A DNA stretch of 43,862 nt from Bacteroidales bacterium (lineage in GTDB: Bacteria > Bacteroidota > Bacteroidia > Bacteroidales > ML635J-15): positions 1 to 43,862 of the forward strand of contig JAFZRE010000008.1 in NCBI GenBank assembly GCA_017620015.1, written 5' to 3'. The position numbers and the translations under genes were made by a program. Shown piece by piece: positions 32,801 through 39,400 of the stretch. Below the pieces are notes generated by a model. That model was not told the origin of the DNA. It searched no databases and saw only the letters and a list, made by a program, of their open reading frames with translations. Within the stretch, counting starts at the first letter, position 1, and each line of letters starts with the position of its first letter.

Positions 32801-35693
32801 CGAGTGCGCCCTTGCCAATCTGTATGGTGTAGAACACGGTAACATCGCTGAACGACGAACCGAACTTCACCTGTACCTTGTCGCCAACCTTTGCCGATGT
32901 TTTCGACAATGTGAAGTACGATGGCATCGGGTAAGGCATCTTGTCCGACGTCTTGTCGGCAATGCGGAAGTTTGCGGTGTCGGTTATTTCGTTGCCGGCC
33001 TTGTCCTTGGCTTTCATAATTATGCGGTACGAACCGGTCGTGAATTTCACTTTCTTGCCGATGGCGATTGGCGTGGTGTCGGCAGTGTTTACCGAGCCTT
33101 TCATTATCAACGATACTATCTTTCGGTTATCAAGTGTATTTTCGTCGCCATAGCCGAGTGCGGGGCAGAGTTTTTCCCACTCTTCGCGGCTGTACATCTG
33201 CATGTCGGCGGTCTTAAGTCTTGCCACGGTTGCATGCGACGGTTCCTCGAGCTTGAAGATTTCGTACTCGACGGTTGCATCAATGTGGCTACCCGAAATG
33301 TTTTCGCTGTAAATCTTAAATTCCTTGAAATTAGCAAGTTCCTCTACATCCGCAATGCTGTTCGAAATCCAGAGCGACTGGCGCGAAATGCTGAAAGTCC
33401 TTTCCACGGTGTGCGATTCGCCATTGATGTCGGCAACTACCGCATCAATCTTGTAGCGGTTTACGTCGCTGAAGCACTGCTTTGCCACGAAACTTATAGT
33501 AAACTCGCCGTTCTCATCGGTCTTGACGGTGCCGCTGGCGAGAAGTTTCTTTTCGTTGCTATCCGACCTCCACCAGTAGCGTGAATACGACGAGCAGTTG
33601 ACGGTGAAGTTCACCTCGGCATCGCTTACGGGAACGCCCGAATAGCTCTTAGCACGTCCATTGATGCTTACCGAGTCGCCAAACGAAACCTCATCGGTTA
33701 TGTAGTCCATTTCCATCTCGAAAGTCGGACGCTTGTATTCCTCTACGCTAATGCTTTCGGACCCCGACGAGTAGTTAGAACCGCGAGCCTCGATATGTAA
33801 AATTCCGGTAAGTACATTTTCGGGAATCTTGATTTCGCCGTGTGCGCTGCCGTACTGATTGGTCTTGAGCACGACTTCTCCGATTTTCTGGTAGTTTACA
33901 TCCGAAATGACCACACGGACGCTATCGTCGGGAACAACGCTGAAATTATTGTCCATTCCGCGGTATTCGATAACCTTGAAGTAAACGCTCTGTCCTGGAC
34001 GGTAAATTGCCCTGTCGGTGAGAATCTTGATTCGTGCGCGCTCATATTCCTTCGAATCCTGCTGGTAGTATCCGTAAGCCGAGAAGCACATATCGTCGTT
34101 GTCCTTTTTCAAGGAAATAGAAGTGTTGTAGCTGTTTTTCTTGGGTTCGAAACTGAAAATTCCGTCGGCACCGGTTTCGGTTGTGAGTATGGTTTCGGTC
34201 TTTTCGTAGGTGCGATTTGTAACTTTCACCTTTACCTTGTCAATGGGTTTGCCCGAATTCCTGTCAACGACCATATATTTGCCGTCGTCGATGCGAAGCA
34301 GTGCAAAGCGCGAAACGGTGAGCAAGGTGTAGCTTTCGATTCTAGTGCTATCGCTTTCGGCAAACACGATGTAGAAGCCAGTAGGCAAGCCCTTTTCAAC
34401 ATAGTAGGTGCTGTGGGTCGAGTAGTCGTTGGCATCTGGAAGATTTACAGTGCCTTCGGTAACGGCCTTGTTTGTGTAGTATTTGTTGATAGTGGCCGAG
34501 TTGGAGTTGAAACTGTCGTAGGTCGAAGCATTGTCCGATACCTTTACGATCTTGATTTTTGCGGTCTTGGTATTTTCGTACTCGATGTAGAGCGGAATAT
34601 TTTCGTTGGGATAAGTTACCTTGTCGGACGATATGTGTATTGCAGGGAAGGTGATTCTCGAGAGCAGGTTCGAGCAGTAGGTTATGTACTTGCTGTCCTT
34701 GTACTCTTCGATGGTCGATTTTAGAAGATTCACTGCTTCCACGCGGTCGGCAGCCGACTTTTCCGACAGTTGTCCAGCAATCTTGGTGTTGATGAAAATC
34801 ACGGTTTCGTCGCCCTTGTATTTCTTTGCCGCATCGGTGTAGAGGCTTATTATGATGTCATCCTTACCGCTTTGCTTTTCAGCGATGTAGTTTATGCGCT
34901 CGTAGTCGGTGAATGCGTACGCGCTGCTGCTTGGCAGGTTCTGCTTCATAATCTGCTGCATGAAGTATAGGCTTGCCATTTCGGTATTCTCGTCGCTGTC
35001 GGGAATCTCCATCTTGGTGAAATCGTCGGCAGAGCAGAAGAAACTGTCGTCGAGGTTGGAGCGCGTGTAACGGTAGAGCTTTGCGAGCTGCTCGGTAATG
35101 CCGTATGCAAGTTCGTCGTATAGAGTTGGGTAGAAATCGTTGTCGGTGCAGTTGTCGCTGAAGAATTCCTTGTAGTCGTTGGCTACAACATTCTTGAGTT
35201 CGGGATTGAGCGCGAGTTTGTACTTGCTGATGATAATCTTCATAAACTCGTTCTTGTCGTAGAACTCGAGGCGCGAACCTTTCTTGTCGGCCGAGTCGCT
35301 CACAGCCGAACGCGAATCAATCTGGTAGCGGTTGCGCGAGTAGTAGTTCTGGTACGACGCGCCGAGCAGGAAATTGCAGAGGTGCTTGCCTGTTCCCGAC
35401 AATTTTTCGGCCTGTTCCTCAAGGAAATCGACAGATTTCAGGCATCCGTCCTGCGAAGCCTCGACGAGAAACTTCATCTTGTAAGTTATGGCTTTAATCT
35501 GCTGGTAGTCGTCCTTGTCGGCAACTGCCATATCCAAGATTTTCTCAACCTTTTCGAGTGCCGTCTTTGGCAAATCCTTGTACTGAGCGTCGGAAACTTC
35601 CTTCCACATTTTCTTGTACTTGTCGTCGGTTGTCTGTGCAAATGCCGAAACTGCCAATGCTACAAAAATAATTAAGGCTACTATCTTCTTCAT
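29826..35693 (-). CDS. Alpha-2-macroglobulin family protein with thioester motif
   Basis: About 1955 residues from the ATG at 35693; a TTG two codons earlier is unlikely. A signal peptide (MKKIVALIIFVALAVSAFAQ) sends it to the periplasm. Order: an N-terminal helical region, macroglobulin (MG2) domains (RAIYRPGQSVYFKVIEYRG), a bait-like low-complexity stretch rich in Ala/Glu (EEEAMLVSTEDDIMLADNAV), the A2M signature (LTRWNVFGLAHTKDLKTDH), and a thioester-type CxEQ in YPYECAEQTFSR (near 31440). An alpha/alpha-toroid domain and a receptor-binding-like beta domain follow. It would trap foreign proteases. There is no lipobox and no penicillin-binding protein 1C neighbour, unlike the classic E. coli type. 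Confidence 0.9.
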   Translation of the reverse strand: MKKIVALIIFVALAVSAFAQTTDDKYKKMWKEVSDAQYKDLPKTALEKVEKILDMAVADKDDYQQIKAITYKMKFLVEASQDGCLKSVDFLEEQAEKLSGTGKHLCNFLLGASYQNYYSRNRYQIDSRSAVSDSADKKGSRLEFYDKNEFMKIIISKYKLALNPELKNVVANDYKEFFSDNCTDNDFYPTLYDELAYGITEQLAKLYRYTRSNLDDSFFCSADDFTKMEIPDSDENTEMASLYFMQQIMKQNLPSSSAYAFTDYERINYIAEKQSGKDDIIISLYTDAAKKYKGDETVIFINTKIAGQLSEKSAADRVEAVNLLKSTIEEYKDSKYITYCSNLLSRITFPAIHISSDKVTYPNENIPLYIEYENTKTAKIKIVKVSDNASTYDSFNSNSATINKYYTNKAVTEGTVNLPDANDYSTHSTYYVEKGLPTGFYIVFAESDSTRIESYTLLTVSRFALLRIDDGKYMVVDRNSGKPIDKVKVKVTNRTYEKTETILTTETGADGIFSFEPKKNSYNTSISLKKDNDDMCFSAYGYYQQDSKEYERARIKILTDRAIYRPGQSVYFKVIEYRGMDNNFSVVPDDSVRVVISDVNYQKIGEVVLKTNQYGSAHGEIKIPENVLTGILHIEARGSNYSSGSESISVEEYKRPTFEMEMDYITDEVSFGDSVSINGRAKSYSGVPVSDAEVNFTVNCSSYSRYWWRSDSNEKKLLASGTVKTDENGEFTISFVAKQCFSDVNRYKIDAVVADINGESHTVERTFSISRQSLWISNSIADVEELANFKEFKIYSENISGSHIDATVEYEIFKLEEPSHATVARLKTADMQMYSREEWEKLCPALGYGDENTLDNRKIVSLIMKGSVNTADTTPIAIGKKVKFTTGSYRIIMKAKDKAGNEITDTANFRIADKTSDKMPYPMPSYFTLSKTSAKVGDKVQVKFGSSFSDVTVFYTIQIGKGALDIKSLKLSNEVKSIEIPITEECYGDVFVTAIFVRHGRVFKNSKTISVSRINKQLDIKLVTFRDKTLPGSEESWQMKISDKFGKPVEAELAATVYDASLDSYKPHSWYFWPYSSNSMKNNFDYKGFGSTSSDRRFYTYPSSKYTYTPYPTPYFFSALNVYYTAYKREYSTRLYNARAKEAGGAIVEEEAMLVSTEDDIMLADNAVLEEEISEEESAAFDNAEVRTNFNETAYFASDLSTDKDGNVYINFTMPESLTRWNVFGLAHTKDLKTDHISTEIVTQKKVSVTPNLPRFLREGDEIYISAKIANLTENKISGKARIEFISTENSEDITAKFLSSNTVSFTADANRNTSVEWKVSVPMSIGAVSVRIVAVGDGHSDGEEKVLPILTNRMMVTETMPLPVRRAGTTKFSFASMKNNKSNSLENYSYTLEFTPNPAWYAVLALPYMMEYPYECAEQTFSRIYSNLLASHIANSDKKIEEMFNKWKETDAEALKSNLQRNEELKSVLLENSPWLLDAKDEAEDKQNIGVLFDLARIKAETRKATDKLAKMQKANGGFPWFEGMPDNLYVTQHIVGNYGHLKKLGVKFPDSSMEGMIKKAIKYTDKEIKEIYDEQLKYGGKLSLGYTQIHYLYVRSFFNKEYPMDKSAQKVFDAYMKLGERDWQDWGFYMRGMLALAMQRSGRTATVNAIIKSLKEYAQHSEELGMYWDLERGWYWYNSGIETQSLLIELFDEVGENQDVNDMKVWLLKQKQTNRWKTTKATAEAVYALLLDGTSILGETDYPTITLGDKTIDLATEKTEDGTGYYKKAWKKDEIENSWSEVSVTKADSTVAWGSIYWQYYEDIDKIKGFEDTPLKIRKDLFVNRVENGKEVIVPITQKNANLKVGDKVTVRIEIEVDRNMEYVHLKDMRASAFEPTEKLSGYRFKHSLGYYQSIKDASVNFFIDILPKGTYVFEYQVIATQKGNFSNGITTIQSMYAPEYTSHSTGIRVKVE

Positions 35694-35727
35694 ATTCAAT
35701 TTGATGTTTCAATGTATTTTATAAACG

Positions 35728-35735
35728 CAAAGGTA
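35728..35735 (-). promoter_or_regulatory. -7 box (TACCTTTG on minus strand) for the macroglobulin gene
   Basis: Plus strand CAAAGGTA, 34 nt before the ATG at 35693. The surrounding AACGCAAAGGTAGG, then AAAATATT, recurs almost identically at 38011-38034 in front of the 48-residue gene. Confidence 0.55.
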
Positions 35736-35839
35736 GGTAAAATATTTTGATGCTGGCAATTATGATGCCAATCAGATTTTTTAATATGTCCGTTTCCTAA
35801 ATTTTTCAAAAAACGCACCGACTAGACCGATAAAAATCA

Positions 35840-35847
35840 TAAATTTG
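35840..35847 (+). promoter_or_regulatory. -7 box TAAATTTG before the Trp/Tyr-rich protein gene
   Basis: Exact TAnnTTTG match about 78 nt before the ATG at 35925. It would give a leader of about 70 nt. Confidence 0.45.
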
Positions 35848-35924
35848 CATCAGTATTATTCTTTGAAGTTAAATATTATGAGTACAATCTAAAAGGCGAT
35901 TTCTCACGTAGATGACAATGTAAG

Positions 35925-36494
35925 ATGAAACGTATATTATTTTTAATATTATTTTGCACATTTGCCTCATATACATTTTCTCAAGAAAATGGAGATACAT
36001 TATGGGCTGATTTTGAGAATGTAGATTCTGTATTAACATGTCCTGTTTTAGAATTTACAGATTCTTCTGTCAAAATATTTTTTGATAGTATTGTGCAAGA
36101 TGAGAATATGAGCAAATATCATAATGACTCTAATGTTTTTTGTGTAAGTTTTCGGGAAAACGAAAATATAAAAGCGTTAGAAATGCATATTGAAGTTTCG
36201 GATTTATTATTTATTAATGAAAAGGATTCGATAATGCCTTATGGTTGTATTTACTATAAAAATCGTTTGTTTATTATAGAAGGAGAAAAAGCGGCCCTAT
36301 TCTTCAAAGAAACAGAGAATACACATCTCTTACACATAAACTGTATGATTATAAGGTCGTTCCCTATAATAGTGGATCCTTGGTATATTTGGAATTTCTA
36401 TTATCTTAACAACAAATGGTTTTACTTTGATTATAATAAATACAAATGGATGTATTATAATTATGAAGAAAGGAAATGGGCGGAATTGAAATAA
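35925..36494 (+). CDS. Secreted protein of unknown function with Trp/Tyr-rich tail
   Basis: 189 residues with a signal peptide (MKRILFLILFCTFASYTFSQ). The body has no family I recognise. The last 40 residues are extremely aromatic (WYIWNFYYLNNKWFYFDYNK, YKWMYYNYEERKW), with Trp every 6-9 residues, reminiscent of carbohydrate- or wall-binding repeats but too short to assign. The gene is clearly more AT-rich than its neighbours, suggesting recent acquisition. Confidence 0.65.
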   Translation: MKRILFLILFCTFASYTFSQENGDTLWADFENVDSVLTCPVLEFTDSSVKIFFDSIVQDENMSKYHNDSNVFCVSFRENENIKALEMHIEVSDLLFINEKDSIMPYGCIYYKNRLFIIEGEKAALFFKETENTHLLHINCMIIRSFPIIVDPWYIWNFYYLNNKWFYFDYNKYKWMYYNYEERKWAELK

Positions 36495-36518
36495 AATATA
36501 ATTGCTTACTACTTTTTC

Positions 36519-36660
36519 TAATCGTATTCTATTCAAAATCACCGCAATTGCCCATCTTGGACAAATCAATATCAGTGCAATCTATAAGTTTTTGATTCTC
36601 TAATTCCTGTGCTTCCCAAGTTGATGGTATAGTCCCGCCAATTTGCCCTAAAACCGACAA
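36519..36660 (-). pseudogene. Headless copy of the 48-residue gene; left 142-bp direct repeat
   Basis: This segment aligns without gaps to 37832-37973 (offset 1313 bp, about nine differences by eye). On the minus strand it reads VLGQIGGTIPSTWEAQELEN and ends in SKMGNCGDFE and TAG at 36529, matching the intact gene. The ATG and first codons are missing because similarity stops at 36660. A weak TTG start is possible. The frame is undamaged over the shared part. Confidence 0.7.
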
Positions 36661-36702
36661 ACAATTTGTTGAACACAATTTCTATACAATTGGGAAATTT
36701 AT

Positions 36703-36710
36703 TATTTTTG
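36703..36710 (+). promoter_or_regulatory. -7 box TATTTTTG for the toxin-antitoxin pair
   Basis: Exact TAnnTTTG match. Transcription would begin near 36717, about 20 nt before the antitoxin ATG at 36738. Confidence 0.55.
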
Positions 36711-36737
36711 CAAGCGAAACGATTTTGTAAAAATGAT

Positions 36738-36905
36738 ATGGAAATGAAGAACAATAGTACAATAATTTCTGAAAAAAAGGCTTGCAGAACGCAAGTGCAG
36801 AAAAATATTGCCAAAACACCAGAAAGCGAACTGATGTCGGTGGAAGAATACTTTGGTCTTTTGAGACAAAGGGTTAACGAGCGTTATGACAGTTTACAAG
36901 GTTAG
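36738..36905 (+). CDS. Antitoxin of a ParE/RelE-type module
   Basis: 55 residues from the ATG at 36738 (another ATG at 36744). The protein is hydrophilic, with a C-terminal segment ELMSVEEYFGLLRQRVNERY as in Phd/RelB-type small antitoxins that clamp ParE/RelE toxins. A longer frame upstream would cross the promoter. It overlaps the toxin gene by 20 nt, the usual arrangement for coupled translation. The family assignment is by size, context and this tail, not by a clear DNA-binding motif. Confidence 0.75.
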   Translation: MEMKNNSTIISEKKACRTQVQKNIAKTPESELMSVEEYFGLLRQRVNERYDSLQG

Positions 36906-37194
36906 AATGCACCATTCCGCCTTGCGCGACCTGGACGAACTGGAACTTTTCTTGCTTTCTGTGATGTCGCGTTCGGGGGCAAACAAGTACATTGATATAA
37001 TGATGGCAGAAGTGGAATCGCTGTCCATTTTTGCTTGTTTATACCGTCCGAGCCAGATGCTTGATATTCGTAGTTATCATCCGCAAGCCCGACGGATGGT
37101 TTCCCACAACAGACGGTGGGTTTATATTTTCCATATCGAAGGTGATACTGTAATCGTTGACCGAATCAGACCTGCCAAAACGATAGTACAATAA
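36886..37194 (+). CDS. ParE/RelE superfamily toxin
   Basis: 102 residues. The N-terminus YKVRMHHSALRDLDELELFL and the C-terminal RRWVYIFHIEGDTVIVDRI are the standard RelE/ParE fold pattern. Members either cleave mRNA at the ribosome or poison gyrase; which one applies here cannot be told. It overlaps the antitoxin gene by 20 nt and is followed by a terminator. The pair sits between two 142-bp direct repeats. Confidence 0.87.
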   Translation: MTVYKVRMHHSALRDLDELELFLLSVMSRSGANKYIDIMMAEVESLSIFACLYRPSQMLDIRSYHPQARRMVSHNRRWVYIFHIEGDTVIVDRIRPAKTIVQ

Positions 37195-37224
37195 AAAAAA
37201 GACGGCATTCAACCGTCCTTGATA
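37192..37224 (+). terminator. Terminator of the toxin-antitoxin operon
   Basis: GACGG (37201-37205) and CCGTC (37213-37217) pair around CATTCAA immediately after the toxin stop. An A-tract precedes and a weak T-containing run (CTTGATATTTCTT) follows. Confidence 0.55.
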
Positions 37225-37831
37225 TTTCTTAGTCGCTTCGCTGTTCTGTCCTTTAGGGTACTCAAAATTATTCTCGCTTAAGCCGCGAAGGCTTTTACTT
37301 GTTATTCGCCCCTACTATTGATTTTCAGCGGTGCTCATGATTGTCTTCGACAATTGTTGGCAAAAAGTAAACAAAAACCATGTCCGCTGAGTCTGCTTCG
37401 CTAAAAATCGGCTACACTACGCTAAAAGTCAGAAACTTGCCTTCGTTTCTCTACGGCTTCAAACAGACTGACTTTTTACGCTTCGTTTCTCCGATTTTCT
37501 TAACGCTCACCAGCCAAGGCGGCAATCAAGGTATACTTCGCTCCGCTTCGTATTTGTTTAAAAGGTCGCAGAAATCCGTCTTCGCAGAAATTAGCGACCG
37601 CCTACGGTTCTTTTGGTGCTTGAGAAATTTGTTTGATTTGAATGGATTTGTAAGATTTAACTTCGTTGAGGGCTTCGCCGTTCTGCCGTAAGGCACTCAA
37701 AAAACTCTGCCCGGGTTACGATGCATTTCTCGCTACGGCGTTTCTGGGGCAGAAAGATGACCTATCCAGCAGTCGGGCTGTTAGCCTGTCAGACTGTGAG
37801 ACTGCGGGACTGTGAGCCTTTTAGCCTCGTT
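37225..37831. repeat. Gene-free 600 bp with nested inverted and tandem repeats
   Basis: No credible gene. CGCTAAAAATCGG (37399-37411) and GCTAAAAGTCAG (37421-37432) face CTGACTTTTTACGC (37468-37481) and CCGATTTTCTTAACG (37491-37505), giving a long imperfect nested hairpin. GGTCGC and GCGACC bracket about 37564-37599. GGCTTCGCCG-type words appear near 37670. Around 37775-37818, words on the theme GACTGTGAG (AGACTGTGAG, ACTGCGGGACTGTGAG) repeat in tandem. A 103-codon open frame here follows the repeats and is not thought to be coding. Confidence 0.65.
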
Positions 37832-37973
37832 TAATCGTATTCTATTCAAAATCACCGCAGTTGCCCATCTTGGACAAATCAATGTCAGTGCAATCTATAA
37901 GTTTTTGATGTTCTAATTCCTGTGCATCCCAAGTTGATGGTATAGTTCCGTCAATTTGCCCCAAAACCGCCAA
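37832..37973. repeat. Right 142-bp direct repeat (copy of 36519-36660)
   Basis: Gapless match to 36519-36660, same orientation, covering the end and most of the 48-residue gene. The two copies bracket the toxin-antitoxin pair. Confidence 0.8.
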
Positions 37974-37988
37974 GGTGCGCTTGTTCAT
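37842..37988 (-). CDS. Small protein of unknown function, 48 residues (intact copy)
   Basis: It reads from MNKRTLAVLGQIDGTIPSTW to SKMGNCGDFE. The ATG at 37988 is preceded by a -7 box (TACCTTTG on the minus strand, 38015-38022) at the proper distance. The longer frame upstream crosses the promoter. A second copy at 36519-36660 keeps the same frame with few changes, which supports a real protein. No family was recognised; the composition is acidic with two Cys in the second half. Confidence 0.6.
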   Translation of the reverse strand: MNKRTLAVLGQIDGTIPSTWDAQELEHQKLIDCTDIDLSKMGNCGDFE

Positions 37989-38014
37989 TAGCGCAATGTT
38001 TTTTTGATAAAACG

Positions 38015-38022
38015 CAAAGGTA
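38015..38022 (-). promoter_or_regulatory. -7 box (TACCTTTG on minus strand) for the 48-residue gene
   Basis: Plus strand CAAAGGTA, 27 nt before the ATG. The flank AACGCAAAGGTAGG matches the macroglobulin promoter at 35724-35737. Confidence 0.55.
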
Positions 38023-38027
38023 GGGAA

Positions 38028-38125
38028 AATATTATTGTTGTCCATTAAATTGTGCGCTGTCACAGTTTTTGTTTGCTACCGCGACAAAAACGTGCGCCAG
38101 CGCTATATAGCACACATATTATTCT
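38028..38125. repeat. Interspersed repeat, copy A (related to 39104-39190)
   Basis: TATTGTTGTCCATTAAATTG, then TGCGCTGTCACAGTTTTTGT and GTGCGCCAGCGCT match the left half of the MITE-like element at 39104-39341 with scattered changes and small gaps. The matching right end (inverted TTAGCGGACAA) is not found on this side, so the copy looks incomplete. Confidence 0.6.
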
Positions 38126-38135
38126 ATACATATTT

Positions 38136-38302
38136 GACCTCTCCGAGGTCGATTTTGCGTATTACATTCTTTTTTTTACGTATTTGACCTTTTTGAGGTC
38201 GAAAGGTGGTTGATACATTTCTTTAAAAACAAATCAAGACATCGGAGATGTCTAACATTTATAGCAGAAACAGATATGACAAGAATCGACCTCAGCGAGG
38301 TC
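38136..38302. repeat. Four 15-bp palindromes spaced about 50 bp
   Basis: GACCTCtccGAGGTC (38136-38150), GACCTttttgAGGTC (38186-38200), GACATCggaGATGTC (38238-38252) and GACCTCagcGAGGTC (38288-38302). Start-to-start spacings are 50, 52 and 50 bp. The intervening bases are unrelated apart from ATTTGACC in front of the first two. A fifth similar palindrome lies at 39220-39234. They end about 80 bp before the MgtC-family gene. Confidence 0.8.
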
Positions 38303-38370
38303 GTATGTATAACGACATTGCGGATAATCATTTTTTCAAAAAATTGCACTCGCAGAACCAATAAAAACTA

Positions 38371-38378
38371 TACATTTG
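38371..38378 (+). promoter_or_regulatory. -7 box TACATTTG almost touching the MgtC-family ATG
   Basis: Exact TAnnTTTG match ending 4 nt before the ATG at 38383. If used, transcription would start at or within the first codon, giving a leaderless mRNA. No ribosome-binding sequence is seen. Confidence 0.4.
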
Positions 38379-38382
38379 CAGT

Positions 38383-38877
38383 ATGGACATAACGTGGGAA
38401 TTTATACTTCGCATTTTTGTGGCGGCTATGCTTGGTGGTGCCATCGGTCTTGAACGCGAATATCGCGCCAAGGAAGCTGGACTGCGCACTCATTTTCTTG
38501 TGGCTTTGGGCTCGGCTCTATTTATGATTGTGTCGGCTTACGGATTCAGCGGGATAGAGCTTGGCGAAGAACAACGCTGGGACATTGCGCGAATTGCCGC
38601 ACAGGTGGTTACCGGCATAGGTTTCATCGGAGCAGGAACTATTATCTTCAACAAGAGCGAAAATATAATCCGCGGACTTACAACCGCTGCCGGCGTATGG
38701 GTAACTGCGGCAATCGGTCTTGCCTGCGGTGGCGGAATGTACATACTTGCAATAGTTTCTACCGCCTTAGTACTCATTGGTCTCGAAGCTTTCAACCTTC
38801 TAATAAGATGGCTCACAAAACGCCGCAAGAGGAAACTTGAAGAGCAAATAAAGAATAACAGGCTGGAAAAGAAATAG
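38383..38877 (+). CDS. MgtC/SapB family membrane protein
   Basis: 164 residues. The N-terminal half matches the family closely: MLGGAIGLEREYRAKEAGLR, THFLVALGSALFMIVSAYGF, ARIAAQVVTGIGFIGAGTII and RGLTTAAGVWVTAAIGLACG. Four membrane segments are expected. MgtC-like proteins are linked to Mg2+ limitation and control of ATP synthase or Mg2+ transport, but many short SapB-type members are uncharacterised. The basic tail RWLTKRRKRKLEEQIKNN is cytoplasmic. The ATG at 38383 gives the full family N-terminus. Confidence 0.88.
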   Translation: MDITWEFILRIFVAAMLGGAIGLEREYRAKEAGLRTHFLVALGSALFMIVSAYGFSGIELGEEQRWDIARIAAQVVTGIGFIGAGTIIFNKSENIIRGLTTAAGVWVTAAIGLACGGGMYILAIVSTALVLIGLEAFNLLIRWLTKRRKRKLEEQIKNNRLEKK

Positions 38878-38892
38878 GTGAATGGTTTTTCA

Positions 38893-38951
38893 TTCCGCAA
38901 GACAGAACGAACAACATAAGGTACGTTGCGTGTGTGTTCGTTTATGCGGAA
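38893..38951. other. Two-part inverted repeat after the MgtC-family gene
   Basis: TTCCGC (38893-38898) pairs with GCGGAA (38946-38951) and AACGAAC (38906-38912) with GTTCGTT (38936-38942), making a bulged stem with a 23-nt loop. There is no T-run; it could still end transcription of the gene upstream or be part of a repeat. The rest of 38952-39100 holds a CTTCGACATGCTCAGTGAGC word (39017-39036) and no gene. Confidence 0.5.
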
Positions 38952-39103
38952 CGCTTTTACAAAACGTAGTGAGCAACATTTAGTTCGGCAAAGCCAATCT
39001 CCTTGTATATTGCCGCACTTCGACATGCTCAGTGAGCGGCTTACAAACGCTCCCGTTCCGTATCACGTTATTGTTTCAACTTGTATATAATTACATAAAA
39101 TAA

Positions 39104-39341
39104 CATTATTGTCCGCTAAATTGTGCGTTGTCACAATTTTTGTCTGGTTGGTGAGCTTGTCGAACCACAAAAATATGCGCCAACGCTTCAAAATTACACT
39201 TGTTTTTCTATAAATATGTAACCTCTCCGAGGTTGACATAATCTTTTCAAAACCAAGCACAGATATTTTGTTGTTAATTAATGATTTGATATTCTGTATC
39301 TTATACGGATTTATTGAGATTTTAGCGGACAACAATAATAA
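39104..39341. mobile_element. MITE-like element with inverted TTGTCCGCTAAA ends
   Basis: The left end reads TTATTGTCCGCTAAATT and the right end TTTTAGCGGACAACAATAA, inverted with respect to each other (12 identical core bases). The interior (about 235 bp) has no gene but includes GGTTGGTGAGCTTGTCGAACC (about 39146-39166) and an AACCTCtccGAGGTT palindrome (39220-39234). The left half is related to 38028-38125. No transposase is present, so it would be non-autonomous. No target-site duplication could be fixed by eye. Confidence 0.5.
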
Positions 39342-39400
39342 AATAAAGAAAGGTGCACCGTAATGGCACACCCTTCACAAAGCAATATGAAAAAGTCTTT

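Noticed and set aside
36666..36737. Longer antitoxin start
   Set aside because: It would place the start upstream of the promoter box at 36703.
37380..37691. 103-codon open frame in the gene-free stretch
   Set aside because: It runs through nested inverted repeats, has no ribosome site or promoter and no protein-like composition.
38136..38302. CRISPR array
   Set aside because: The spacing is regular but the repeat is only a 15-bp palindrome that varies between copies, there are only four units and no cas gene is present.
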